A DNA stretch of 64,000 bases from Antedon mediterranea (Eukaryota > Echinodermata > Crinoidea > Comatulida > Antedonidae): positions 21,866,365 to 21,930,364 of the forward strand of contig NC_092678.1 of assembly GCF_964355755.1 (NCBI RefSeq), read 5' to 3'. Both the position numbers and the translations under genes were made by a program. Shown in pieces: positions 45,746-57,300 of this stretch. The notes beneath the pieces were generated by a model. The model was not told where the DNA came from. It did not search any database and saw only the letters and a list, made by a program, of their open reading frames with translations. How positions within the stretch are numbered: the first letter of the stretch is position 1; the number at the start of each line of letters is the position of its first letter.

Positions 45746-46276
45746 TCTGGAGTAGCCTACTGTAACCTAGAAAAACCATAACGCCACCAGATTATATGAA
45801 TTGCTTGATTCAAATTGAGATTGCCATGTACTCTTTGTAACCATCTGCTCTTGTGTATGTACTCTATGTATATTGTCGGGATTAGGCCTATATGATTTGA
45901 AGATGGTCTAATATGATTAAACCAATCGCATTTTCGCAATAATAAAGTCAGTCTAAACTGGTTAGATGTCCGTCTGTTGTGTGTGCGTTTGTGTAGGAAG
46001 ATAAACAATAGTATAGTTCACATCCATGTTGTATTTGCTCTTGTAAGGTTCGTGGTATATAATGTACACAATGCTGAGTATCGAAGATGGAACGTCGTTA
46101 GCAAATGGTTAGATGTCCGTCTGTTGTGTGTGCGTTTGTGTAGGAAGATAAACAATTAGTATAGTTCAAATCCATGTTGTATTTGCTCTTGTAAGGTTCG
46201 TGGTATATAATGTACACAATGCTGAGTATCGAAGATGGAACGTCGTTAGCAAATGGTTAGATGTCCGTCTGTGGCT

Positions 46277-47396
46277 AAAGATACGGTACCGTATTCTAAC
46301 TTCTGTTTACTAAAGATACGGTAAAATTGCATTACGTCATAACCAGCCAATGGGGTGCTGGCACGTGTGTGACGTCATCGTATAAGGACTTTGTGGATTT
46401 TTTTCATATCGCGAAAACCATGGAGGTATGGCGAAAACAGTTTAGTTATAATGGGAAAGTTTAGGCGATGTGCCTTTTTAAACCCCATATCAACTACATT
46501 GTGTCGATGCGATTCTTGAAGGTATTAGCGGTCTCAGAATTGACAACGTCGGCTGGTAAACTGTTCCAATGGTTTATTACTCGTTGCGAGAAGGTATGTC
46601 TTCTACAGTTCAATCCTTTATGGAAAGTAGGCTTGAAAAATCTCAGGTGATGCCCTCGAGTAATTCTGCTAATGTTACTTCTCATTTGGAAAAAGTCATC
46701 CTTGGCTACACCCTCGAAACCTTTAACAATTTTATATGCTTCAATCAGGTCACCTCGAATTCTTCTGTCATACAAGGTTGTTAGGCCAAGAAACTTTAAA
46801 CGATCTTCATATGATCAACCGCATTTTCTTTATGCTTTATTTATCGCTATTATCGCCGTCGTGTGTGACAAAAACTAAATGTAGCCTACGTCTGTTATTA
46901 TTATTGAAAAGCCATGTTGATTTTAATTCTAGAATAGAGAAAACCGTTTTAAAAGAGAAGGGAAAGCGATTCCAGGCTGTGGCCAGCTGCATATGTGTGC
47001 GCTGATTTCTGTGACTCGTCAGCCCTGGGACTACACTGCTGTCTAAATCATAGTATTTAAGGGCTCCTTTATTGTCCGCATTTGCTTGTTGTTTATGGTC
47101 ACCATTGTAAACAAAGTTTTAAAAAAATATAGGCCTAAATAGGCCATTTGGAATAAAAATAAAACCCTCATCTGCAGCGCAGCACACACATCCACGCAGC
47201 CTGGCGCCGCCGATAGGAATTCTCTACATATATACAACAACCAACAACAACAGACGCGATATGAAAAAAAAATCCCAAGTCCTTATACGATGACGTCACA
47301 CACGTACCAGCACCCCATTGGCTGATTATGACGTAATGCAATTTTACCGTACCTTTAGTAAACAGAAGTTAGAATACGGTACCGTATCTTTAGCCA
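46277..47396. mobile_element. 1.1-kb TIR element carrying a LINE fragment
   Basis: The left 125 bp (GGCTAAAGATACGGTACCGT, then CAATGGGGTGCTGGCACGT, GACGTCATCGTATAAGGAC) is inverted at 47265-47396. The interior holds a minus-strand LINE remnant at 46490-46800. No transposase was seen. The insertion splits the third unit of the 148-bp tandem repeat. Confidence 0.85.
46490..46800 (-). pseudogene. LINE reverse transcriptase C-terminal fragment
   Basis: The frame encodes YDRRIRGDLIEAYKIVKGFE, then HHLRFFKPTFHKG and FSQRVINHWNSLPADVVNSE, ending in ANTFKNRID. This RVxxWNSLPxxVV...FKNRLD signature is the standard C-terminus of CR1/jockey-like LINEs. It is about 95 residues, with no polymerase core. 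Confidence 0.8.
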
Positions 47397-47661
47397 CGGC
47401 GATAAACAATTAGTATAGTTCACATCCATGTTGTATTTGCTCTTGTAAGGTTCGTGGTATACAATGTACACAATGCTGAATATCGAAGATGGAACGTCGT
47501 TAGCAAATGGTGTAGTTGTTTCTTCTTCTGTACATAAAGGACAAATCTTCTACATTTTTAAGTTTTGATAGATGAATCATTTTCACAAAAAAAAAAAAAA
47601 AAGCGATATACTGCATAAGCCTATCTGTAGTGGATATGCGTTGAGTATGGTTTGCATGTGA

Positions 47662-48153
47662 CTACATTCCCAGGGATTCAAGATATTCAGCAATAACTGC
47701 GACACCTTTATTTGTGTTTCCTTGCATTTCTCCCTCTATGGTGTGTGCGATGACTATGGCAGTTTTTGAAGACTGCATCGTAATTGCTCCGTGATCTTTC
47801 AGTTTACCCAAAACAAGTAGGCCTGTGTTCACTTCGTCTTCCCTCAAGAATTGGTATTGAACCCCCTCAGCTTGTATACCACTTGCCATGAACGCTGAGA
47901 AATCTTCACTTTTGAAACTCACTGCTATATCAGTAGCCTCACTTGTTGTTAATTTGTAGGCGTTGGCATGGCCATCTGTTGTCCATTTCGCACCACCGTC
48001 CAAACCAATTATACAGGCTTGATCAGCATGCTCTGTACCACTTGCATCCTTAGTTTGAGCAATCAAATAATCAATGTATGAATCCCAACTCTGCGTGTAC
48101 ACCGGATTGACAAGTGAAAAACAAACCAAGAAAATCAAACAGATGAAACCCAT
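47662..48153 (-). CDS. Profilin with N-terminal signal peptide (gene 2)
   Basis: From the ATG at 48153 the protein has 163 residues: MGFICLIFLVCFSLVNPVYT (signal peptide), then directly a complete profilin beginning QSWDSYIDYLIAQTKDASG and ending AVIAEYLESLGM. Apart from the leader it matches the cytosolic gene 3 over its whole length (ACIIGLDGGAKWTT, QFLREDE, HGAITMQSSKTAIVIAHT). The leader replaces only the initiator Met of MSWDSY. It matches the leader of gene 1, with hydrophobic-for-hydrophobic changes in the core. A possible in-frame start at 48210 is GTG and is rejected. Single exon, intact. Secretion is predicted from sequence; no function outside the cell is known for animal profilins to my knowledge. 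Confidence 0.9.
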   Translation of the reverse strand: MGFICLIFLVCFSLVNPVYTQSWDSYIDYLIAQTKDASGTEHADQACIIGLDGGAKWTTDGHANAYKLTTSEATDIAVSFKSEDFSAFMASGIQAEGVQYQFLREDEVNTGLLVLGKLKDHGAITMQSSKTAIVIAHTIEGEMQGNTNKGVAVIAEYLESLGM

Positions 48154-49370
48154 GTTTCTTCTTCTAAGTTCAGAATTAACCAATACCGAGTTACCGTATT
48201 TAGAGTACACCGCAAGGACTGTACATATTTCACAATAGTTCTCACTTATTCATTTAATTTTAATTAAAACAATGGAGCCTATTGTATTCAATATAATTAT
48301 AATTTCCATACAGAATGCATTGATTTAGATCCCGAAGATTAATAATTAATTAGTAAATAATTAAAATTTACCTTACAACCGAATTTTTTATTTTTTTCCT
48401 TTTGTAATACAATCTAATCCCCGTGTGGACGACAACACATTGTTTTCAGTTTATTTTAATTTTTAATATAATTTATAATATTAAACAAAAAAGCCATTGT
48501 TGTGATTTATTATTTTTTAATTTTATGTAGATATATAAAAAAATAACTAGTTTGCCTATTCAGTAAGTTTGTAATGGACTGGTAATTAAAAAATGGCTTA
48601 ACCTTTCGATGAAACATTGACATTTTAGAATTTTGCGTAGGCTACATTGTGATACCTACCGATATCACAGCATAGCGACGACGTCTGGTGGTTTATAGAC
48701 TATTATTTCAAACTTATCCCTGCAAGTCTGTATAGTTTATTGTTTACTTTTATGTTTTGTATTCTAGTCATCGGCGTTTTGATTTTTTTGAAACTAGATC
48801 AAGTTTTATAGTATCATTTTAGTCGCGTACAAACGCGACTCTACAGCTCACTATCGGTCGGTAAACACTAACTAAAATTTGAGCACGCGACTGCAGCTGG
48901 CCATGTATGGTCTTGGACAAATGGAAGTGCGGAGGAGAGGGAGGGGGTGTCAGTTAGAGGAAGGTGTGCACAATGAGTGTACAGTTTGAATACGCCAAGT
49001 GATGAAAACATAAAACATTAATTATGTTAAATATTAACATATTGCGTGAACAATTAATTTGACGATTTGTTGCTGTTCTTCTTATATAAGGTTTTTTTTA
49101 TGTTATTATTATTTTAAAAAATACAAAAAGGGAAAAGGAAGTAAAAATAGGCTATATAGTATATATATGTATTGAAATGTATTATTTGCAATTCGTACTT
49201 TTTTTTAATACCTTATTCATTTATTTTTATTGTAATTGATTGAAAGAAAGAAAATAAATGTTTACGTTGATTGATTTGTCATATAGTACCGAAACTTTGA
49301 AAGGTCTAATCACCTCAATTGACTTTTGAAGAACGCACTTTTTGTTTCATGTGATAGGCCTACTCTACTA
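48154..49370. other. Upstream region of profilin gene 2 and spacer
   Basis: The first 35 bp (CTAAGTTCAGAATT) match the region upstream of gene 1. Otherwise AT-rich, with no gene recognised. Confidence 0.4.
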
Positions 49371-49371
49371 C

Positions 49372-49523
49372 ACATCAAACTTTATGTGACAAAAAATGTG
49401 ATGTGCCCATATATGGACATGATATATATCACTACCATATTCAAGTATATCACTACCATATTTGGGCAAATCACACTTTCTTTGTCAAACTAGTTTGATA
49501 GTAGGCCTATATAGACAGAGCTT
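49372..49523. mobile_element. TAA-MITE copy
   Basis: TCAAACTTTATGTGACAAAA at the left and AAACTAGTTTGATAGTA...GACAGAGCT at the right are family ends; the outermost left 12 bp are missing. Two CACTACCATAT words are in the middle. Confidence 0.8.
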
Positions 49524-49712
49524 TACTCATGGCCGAGGTGTGGTCGTCTGTAAAGTTTGGTTCCAATCAGGGAGCGATGCAAGGTCGTAAGCGCAGCACA
49601 CGCGAGTTACCCAATATAATAGAAACTTCGGCGCCGTTTACCGTACCTAAAGAGCCAACAACATCGGCAAGGGTTCGAGGCCGACTCGCTCCTAGTTCTG
49701 GTGGTGGAATAA

Positions 49713-49746
<34 letters not shown>

Positions 49747-49945
49747 AGTGTACACAGTTATAATCTGTGTGTACTTTAAAGAACCCAGTTCATTATTCGA
49801 AAAGTGTAGGGGGTTACCCCGGTGAACTGGTTCACACAATAGCCCCTGTGTCAGGGGGATTACCACCTATCTGATAGGACAGTGATTAATTCACTATTGG
49901 TAATCCTTGGCCACATTGCCTAAAGACATAAAATTAAAAAAAAAT
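49524..49945 (+). mobile_element. tRNA-derived SINE, copy 2
   Basis: The body at about 49666-49935 (GGGTTCGAGGC, TCTTCTCAGATAAGGACTAT, AACCGTAGGTCCAGTGTACA, GGGGGTTACCCCGGTG) matches the minus-strand copy at 15.1-15.4 kb. TGGCCGAGGTGTGG at 49529 may be the start of the tRNA head, with an inserted 90-bp stretch between A and B boxes. An A-rich tail follows. Confidence 0.75.
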
Positions 49946-50807
49946 AAAAAATATATAGTATATGCTTGGAATGTGATTGGCCTAATTACTTTTGGTGCGC
50001 ATACGTCTGCCCTTCTGTTGCGTGCTAATGGAAACCACCAAGCTTAGGCTACTCTCCGGTATTTAGATGCACACGTCACTGTTTGGTTCCATTTCTCTAG
50101 AACACTACGACCAGTAAGTACTATAGATAGGCTATTTAAATGAAAATAACCAATAAAAATAATGATGCGAATATAAAAAACACATAAAAAAGAGAAAGAT
50201 AATCCAGGGCATTGTGATTGACCTTTAAACAGATATGCCTTTCAATTGTTCACGTTGTAAATGCCATGTCATTCCTGATGCCGGCTGACTGCACAAGTAC
50301 AGTATAGTTGCCTTAACAATTGAATAAGGCCTACTTAGTACCCCAGGACCAATATGGTACAGGATATAACATGTGCCTTGTATTTCGTAAACTTTGTTCA
50401 AACCTACCGAGCAATGATTTCGTAGGGTAAGCCAGGTGACATCAGCAACGTGTTCACATTCGTTCTCTGCAGACCATACTACTACTCTGCATTTCGTATA
50501 ACTTGGTCCAATAATTTGACCAATCACGACGCGATGACCACCGAATTGTCACTTATGATTGGTCAACTCACTTCCGTTTGGGGAGTTTGCTCCTTTTTAG
50601 CAAATTATATATACAGTAATGTAATATTGAAGTTGTCACATTTAAGGTTTCTTCACACTCACTTATAGTATTATACGCAGCGCAGGTAATTCGCGACAGT
50701 TCGACTTAGATTGGACAATGCGTTCTATTGTCACACATGCGCACAGGAGGTACTTTCCTGTTTTAGGTTGGTCTTCTTACGACATGTATATTGTAAGATA
50801 TATAAAG
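49946..50807. other. Spacer, nothing recognised
   Basis: No gene was recognised. Open frames on both strands at 50225-50668 show no family features. Confidence 0.35.
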
Positions 50808-50811
50808 TTCG

Positions 50812-50972
50812 GTCTACACTCAATATCAAACCAGGGAGTTGTTATAATAACAACTCCCTGATCAAACTATATTGACAAAAATGTGTGATAAACCCAAATA
50901 TGGTAGTGATAATACATCATCATGACCATATATGGGCATATCCCACTTTGTTATCGCATAGCTTAATATTTG
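50812..50972. mobile_element. TAA-MITE family, variant copy with inserted palindrome
   Basis: GTCTACACTCAATATCAAAC at the left and GACCATATATGGGCATATCC with CACTTTGTTAT on the right identify the family, in a diverged arrangement. At 50832-50860 it carries a 29-bp palindrome (CAGGGAGTTGTTA, TAA, inverted copy). ATCAAAC occurs immediately on both sides of the palindrome. Confidence 0.7.
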
Positions 50973-52139
50973 TTTTGGAGACTTACTTCCTATGCGTATA
51001 ATTTAAATTCAGAAGAAGTTGATTGAATAGAAGTAAATGCATTAGAAAACTGCAAATGTTAAAAAATTGATTCAAACACAAAATGAATGGTAAAACAAAA
51101 TTGTTGTTCTGCCAAAACACAAGGTCGGTTGATTTGGAAAGTTTGTTTAAAGTACGGTAATTTACCGTAAAACAAACAATATCTCGGGTAAAACAAATAG
51201 TTTGTCAAGTAAGCAAATTTGAACTTTATAAATATGGGATGTCATTTATTATTTCTGCCAAAATCAAAAGTGGAATTGTTTATACTATAATAATCATCAT
51301 AAAAAAGATAACATGCATTCATTATATCAAGTTACATACAAGCTTTCACAGTAAAATGAATATGTTGTCAAAGAAACCCATTTTATATTAGTGAAAAAAT
51401 TCTACTTTACTAAACTATTAAAAACAACGTTGCATAACCAGTTAAGATTTTTATACTCTTAAAAATAGAATATAAAAACTCAAAACAATGCTAAATACAT
51501 ATCAGTTTGGGGGATGATACTGTATATGGTTACTTTATTAAGAACAATGTTAAAAACTAGAATATTTGTCACAATTGTAAGTAATCAGAAGCTGCTTAGT
51601 TGACAATGTAGCAAATATTAAATACAAATTAATTAATTTACTAATTATTAGAAGACCGTTTATTACTACTATTTAGAAGATAATACTTGTATATTCAATT
51701 AATCAACCCAACTAATATTGCTTGGTATTGAAGCATTTTAGAATCAACATATCATTGCAAGTGTTATATTTATTGAGATAATGTCTTTAAACAGGAATAT
51801 CTCTGAAGTCTGCTGTGGCGGGAAAAGCATCACCAGAGGTTTATAAGAAAAGTTGCTTGGTCCAATAGTTCCGCATTTTGCGATTCTTGAATTTGGGTTC
51901 ATAAACTGTAGTGTCAATTATCTGGAAAAATGTTATTTTAACATTGGCTATACAGATCAACGTAACATTAAGCGTCGGGCCCATAGTAGTCATGCCACTT
52001 TTTATGTATTGATATATTATAAAGTTATTAGTATGGTAAATGTAAAAATTCTGGAAACACTGGATGAGATTCCTCCTCTGCTTGCTGTGTCCGTTCAAGT
52101 GGCTAGAGGTTTGGTTATGGAAAGATAGTGCCAACAATT
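50973..52139. other. Spacer, nothing firmly recognised
   Basis: 51.34-51.48 kb weakly resembles the profilin 3' flank at 38.99-39.13 kb. Two overlapping open frames at 51841-52137 (one per strand) show no clear family; the minus-strand one could be a LINE or Penelope-like tail. Confidence 0.35.
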
Positions 52140-52365
52140 CGACATGCAGTAAACTATGTCAAGTTACCGAAACAATATTATTACAGCATTGATCAATATT
52201 TTGTGTTCTTGGACTAAAAATAAATTGCAGTGTTAATCTTCTACTACACCTACAGTTTGTAAGTTCGAAAATTATGATAAATCATTTTCACAAAATGAAA
52301 AAGCGAGATATCTGTAGTATTAGTTAGTATGCTTTGGTCTCCTCTCGGGTACAGGTTGCATGCGA
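52140..52365 (-). other. Profilin gene 3 3' UTR/flank
   Basis: AACAATATT, TTGTGTTCTTGGACTAAAAA and TTTTCACAAAATGAAAAAGC match the downstream flanks of genes 1 and 2, which supports a common origin of the three loci. Confidence 0.6.
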
Positions 52366-52788
52366 CTACATTCCCAGGGATTCTAGATATTCAGCAATAA
52401 CTGCTACACCTTTATTTGTGTTTCCTTGTTGACATCCCTCTGCGGTGTGGCCGATGACTATGGCAGTTTTTGAACACTGCATCGTAAGTGCTCCTTTATC
52501 TTTTTTTTTGCCGAAAACAGTTTTTTTGTCTTCTTCCCTCAAAAATTGGTATTTTTCTCCCTCAACATATATACCACCTGTCATGAACGTATTGAACTCT
52601 CTACTTTTAAAACACTTTGCTATGTTCGCACCCTCAGCACCTTGTAGTTTAAGCGCCATGGGATGGCCTGCTGTTGTCCAAGGTGCGCCACCGTCCAAAC
52701 CAATTATACAAGCTCTATCACTATGCGCTGTACCACTTGCATCCTTAGTTTGAGCAACCAAATTATCAATATATGAATCCCAACTCAT
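52366..52788 (-). CDS. PFN: Profilin (cytosolic form, gene 3)
   Basis: Single exon, 140 residues, MSWDSYIDNLVAQTKDASG to AVIAEYLESLGM. This long form with ACIIGLDGGAPWTT and HTAEGCQQGNTNKG is the one I associate with echinoderm profilins. It should bind monomeric actin and poly-proline in the cytoplasm. The frame upstream of the ATG closes within ten codons and contains no hydrophobic leader, unlike genes 1 and 2. It has several lysine substitutions (KKTVFGKKKDKGALTM). CCAAT and TATAAAG words on the minus strand near 53000 could be its promoter, which would imply a 5' UTR of roughly 200 bp. Confidence 0.93.
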   Translation of the reverse strand: MSWDSYIDNLVAQTKDASGTAHSDRACIIGLDGGAPWTTAGHPMALKLQGAEGANIAKCFKSREFNTFMTGGIYVEGEKYQFLREEDKKTVFGKKKDKGALTMQCSKTAIVIGHTAEGCQQGNTNKGVAVIAEYLESLGM

Positions 52789-54286
52789 GATTTTAATTGC
52801 TAGGTTTATAAGTGTTCAATAAACTATGAGAATCAAAGAAATGTACGGCTTACTTTAACCAGCACTTCCGCCTTCGCTACCGGTAAATGGTACAAGGACG
52901 TGTAGAATGGAAAATGGAGGTTGGTACCATGAGCGCGAGGAAGTTATTTCACACAAAAACAGACTCCCGCCCTCTACATTAAAGTCTTTATATTGGCTGT
53001 GCCTTTTCGGCTGTGTAGGATATCCATATTTAAAATTTCTATACAAACTCACAGACCTCATAAAATTAATTTTTCTACGATATTTTATTAATTAAAATTG
53101 TTTTTCAGATATATGATTCAATTAACACTATGGATGGAGTACATGAATAATTATTATCTCTGAAGAGAGAATTTAGACCCGCCCTCTAGTGTTTGAATTC
53201 ATGGAGAACAAAAATTCTCGAAATAATAATATCAATAGTTACATTTGGAGACAGTACTGATGTATGGTGCAAAAAAACCTCTCAAGTACCCAATTAAATG
53301 GATTATATAAGGAATTTATAATATAATTATATAATTTTTGTTGTTTCTCTTTTGGTGGAATGTACTAGATTTTTAGGACTTATTGCCACGTACTCATGCA
53401 ATTCGCACTTTTAGTACTATCATTTCACTTCCGCATTCACCACCGCCTCCCATGTAGTTAAAATACGATTTGTTGCGGTTCGGCATGGCGATGTGAGACA
53501 CTCCCCTTTTTCAAAAAAAGTGGGTTACACTATCACGTGATAAACACTAGTAATAACAGAACATGAAATATTACGGTGCTAATCAAAACATGTATAAACC
53601 TTTATAGTAATTCTGTAGTATTAAATAAAATTTAAGTTACATAAAAAATATTAATTTTAATATTGTAACAGGTAATGTAAATGATTGGAAATGTTATTTA
53701 TTTTGGTTTTAGAAACATTTACTGGAGCCTAGTTAGAGGGGACGCTAACCGATTAATTTCCTTGGACACCACCGATACTTAGCCTAGATAGTGTTTGACG
53801 TGTAATTTAAATTTTTGATTTAAAACTACAATTAGGCCTAGGAGGGATTAACGCCTAATTAGTATTGAATATTATGGATCTCCGAATTTTGATGATAATA
53901 ATAATAACATGAATTGGTTGGTTTAGCCACAGTACGCCTTCCTATTTAGGCCTTAATGTGTACTGGCATGGTTGGTAGGGAGTTTGAACTTTTGTGTAAC
54001 TGTTTATACACAGATGCCCACCATTTCCTATGAAATCGTATGTTGTCTCTCCACACTCACTCTGACTCACAGGGCCGAGTCATATTAGCATTACACAGTA
54101 GTATATTATTTTAGCTAGCCTTCATATCTATTGAGTAGGTAGGTCTAATTATTATATAGTAATTAAACCTGGGTTGATATATTATTGTGTATTTTATTTT
54201 ACATTAGTTGAGTTTCCCCTGATTGTGATCTACCATCAGGTGTTTATTAACTAATGAATGATGTTTGAATTCATTTTTTTATTAAG
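52789..54286. other. Profilin gene 3 upstream region and spacer to dystroglycan
   Basis: Minus-strand CCAATATAAAG near 52995 is a candidate profilin promoter. The rest is AT-rich with no confident gene. Confidence 0.45.
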
Positions 54287-54371
54287 GCATGAAGAACCCA
54301 AATATGGAATGTTACCACAAGATTATCAACAGAAAACCATTGAAGCAGTAAACAACTATATAAACATTTAA
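54287..54371 (+). CDS. Possible short terminal exon, product unknown
   Basis: After an acceptor-like TTTTTTTATTAAG the frame reads HEEPKYGMLPQDYQQKTIEA, then VNNYINI and a stop, ending 5 bp before the dystroglycan start codon. It looks more protein-like than its surroundings, but I do not recognise the family and found no upstream partner exon. It could equally be dystroglycan 5' UTR. Confidence 0.25.
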
Positions 54372-54376
54372 AAAAA

Positions 54377-57300
54377 ATGCGATGCATTACACGTTTATGG
54401 GGAGCATCGTCATTCTTTTACCACCGGCCTTTAAGGAAGCAGAGTTTTAAGATTTTACTAGTCGTTTTCTGTACCTCGATTATCAACAGCAATGCATTGT
54501 GGGGATTGGTAGAAGATGCGGAGGAAAGTAGAGCAATGGTACAGGACAAAATAGCAATTGTTGGAAAAGTATTTGTGTATCGCATTCCAAGTGTGAAGAG
54601 TAAGATGAAGGTGAGAAAATTATTCAACAATTAAATTAGACTGTTTTTCTTCACATCAGTATTGAGTAAAGTTACTATACAGTTGTAGTATACAGTAGTA
54701 CCACATTATAAAGCCTTGTCTACACTATCAAACTTTATGTGACAAAAAAATGTGACGTGCCCGTAGATGGACATGATGATGCCATATCACTAGGATATTT
54801 GGCCACATCAGTACCATATATGTGGACATCACACTTTTTTGTCAAATAAAGTTTGATAGACAAGGCTTAATATGCTATGCGAAAAAAAAAAAAATTATCA
54901 ATATTTTGTATCTCTGAATACTAACTATATATTATTGTTAAATATGGTTTGGGAATGCTTTTATTTTCGTTGTAGTGAATATCTCCATATCATGAAATTT
55001 TCACTGTCACTTCTTTTTTTTCCCTCCTTTATTTTAGGTAACAGAAGCAGGATGTGAATCTCTCCCTGATTGGTTGGACTTCAATGCTGATAATTTGACA
55101 CTGTATGGTATAGCTACTGTGCTGGACATAGGATACCACTACATAAGTGTAACAACCACATCGGAAAACAATAAAGTCTCTAGAAATAATGATATCTTTA
55201 CAATTGATGTCATGATGGACATATCTTTAACTGCAGATAAACTGTCGGACCATTTACCAGAACGAGCAAGAAATAAATTAACTGATATCTTGTTGTTGAA
55301 CCTTCAATCATCAGATGTGTTGACGTATGAGACCAGACTTGAATCATGTTCACCAGACCAACCTCGCTATTCGGCAACTATCATCTTCGATTCCACATTT
55401 AAGGAACTCGGTGGGCAAGCAAGAGTTGACGTTGCCCTACGGTTTGCAGAATTTGTGTCTCGTAGCCCGGTTGATATCACCTTGAGTCCACGTAAAAGTA
55501 CTAGTATCACTCGTCTACTTAAAAAATCAATTGTGGCAGCCGGCGCTGGGGATGTGGATGACAAACACATGGAGGAGAATGTTGAGATTTCATGGACCAT
55601 AGCTTGCAATTATCAATTCCGCATAAAAGACTTTATAATGATTTTAGAACACAATATTTTAAGCAAAACCTTGACAAATGTCATAGGATACTCCATACTT
55701 GGTTGGTATATAACCAAAGAGGCGCCCAGATTCAAACCAAGGATCAGACGGCAGGCGAATGGTATCATTGAAGGAACACCAATGCCCACTCCAAGTCTTA
55801 CCATAGTTCCGCCAACCAATGTAGGGAGTACAAGAACTTTCACTTTTCCGTCCACATCAATATTTTCCGAGTCCACATTTACAATTGAGACTATTCCGTC
55901 CATGTTTACACAAACTATATTTGCATCTCAAGATTCACAACCTTTAATATCATCATTTAGTACATCTGATCAAACATCTTATATTTCATTCAGTTCATCA
56001 GATAGTATAGTGTACTCAACCTTATTTACTTCAGAATCTGTACTCCTATCAACAACAAATTTGATTATGACTTCAACATTGCATATTTCCACTTTGGAAT
56101 CATTTTTCTCAGAATCCGTGTCCACATACAGTGTCCCTCAATTAACTTCATCCACTGCAAGAAGTAATCAATTTTCATCAACATTTATCACATCTTCTTT
56201 GTCTGAGCCATACTTCACAATGACCATTTCACCTGTTGAATTAAGCTCTTCACTTGCTAGAAGTTCTTTTGAAAGTTTTTCTGAGACTTCTTCCAGTACA
56301 TCATTTCAATATCTTAGTAGCGTTGAGAGCTCCTTCAGTTTCTACTTTTCAACAAGCATGGCTAGAGATTCTATGGCCACTGTTGTTCCATTTTCTACTG
56401 ATTCACTATCAATTTCTCCGGTGGTTTCGACAGTAACACTAACAACAGATGTAATGCCATCGACATCACAAAAATCCTCTCAAATGTTGACACAATTGGA
56501 GAGTGACTCTTTGTCAACTGTAATTGTATCAACTGCTGAAACTACTAGTCTAGATATTTCTTTAGACTTATCGTCTGTCATTACTCATCAGCCATTGTCA
56601 TCAACTGAGTTAAATTTATACTCATCAACTTTAATCACAAGTTCAGACTTATTTTCTGTGATGAGTAGCTCTGTTGATGATTCCTTTGTAACCAGTTCTG
56701 TTTTAAAAGAATCAAGCATTTTAGTGTCTTCAGTATCAACTATCCTATCATCAAGTTTTGAGGCGTCTGTTCCAGTGTTCAGCTCTAGCCTGTCACAAAC
56801 CTTCTATTCATTGCAACCATCCTCATCTCTCCTGCCATCAATGACACCTTCTGCATCATCTCAGCAAATCATGTCTTCATCTGAATTGTATTCCATGAAA
56901 TCTTCTTTTTCTATACTATCATCAGAATTGTCACCATCTATATCCGAGACATCTTTTTTTATTAGTTCAATCAACATCGAAACACAAAGTGTATCTCCCA
57001 CATCATCAGTGCTATTATCAGAACCCACCCCATCATCATCAGCAACACCCCAACCATCAGTATCCCAACCTTTAACACCCCAACCATCAGTACCCCAAAC
57101 ATTAACACCCCTAATTTCAACACCCCAATCATCAGTACCCCAAACATTAACACCCCTAATTTCAACATACCACTTATCAACATCAACAACATCCTTTTCC
57201 ACATCCAGCAGTTTGATGCCATCATCGACATTCTTGACACCCTCACCATCATATTTCCCGTCATCTGTTATGGAGAGCAGTTTGCCAACAGTGGTTCCAA

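Larger units (their letters stand above)
45961..47509. repeat. 148-bp tandem repeat, third unit split by a transposon
   Basis: Units start with GTTAGATGTCCGTCTGT at 45961, 46108 and 46256. The third breaks after 17 bp at the end of a TIR element and resumes at about 47397 (GATAAACAATTAGTATAG) to the GTTAGCAAATGG end at about 47509. Confidence 0.85.

Noticed and set aside
47662-48210. Profilin gene 2 starting at 48210
   Set aside because: The codon there is GTG; the ATG at 48153 starts the conserved leader.
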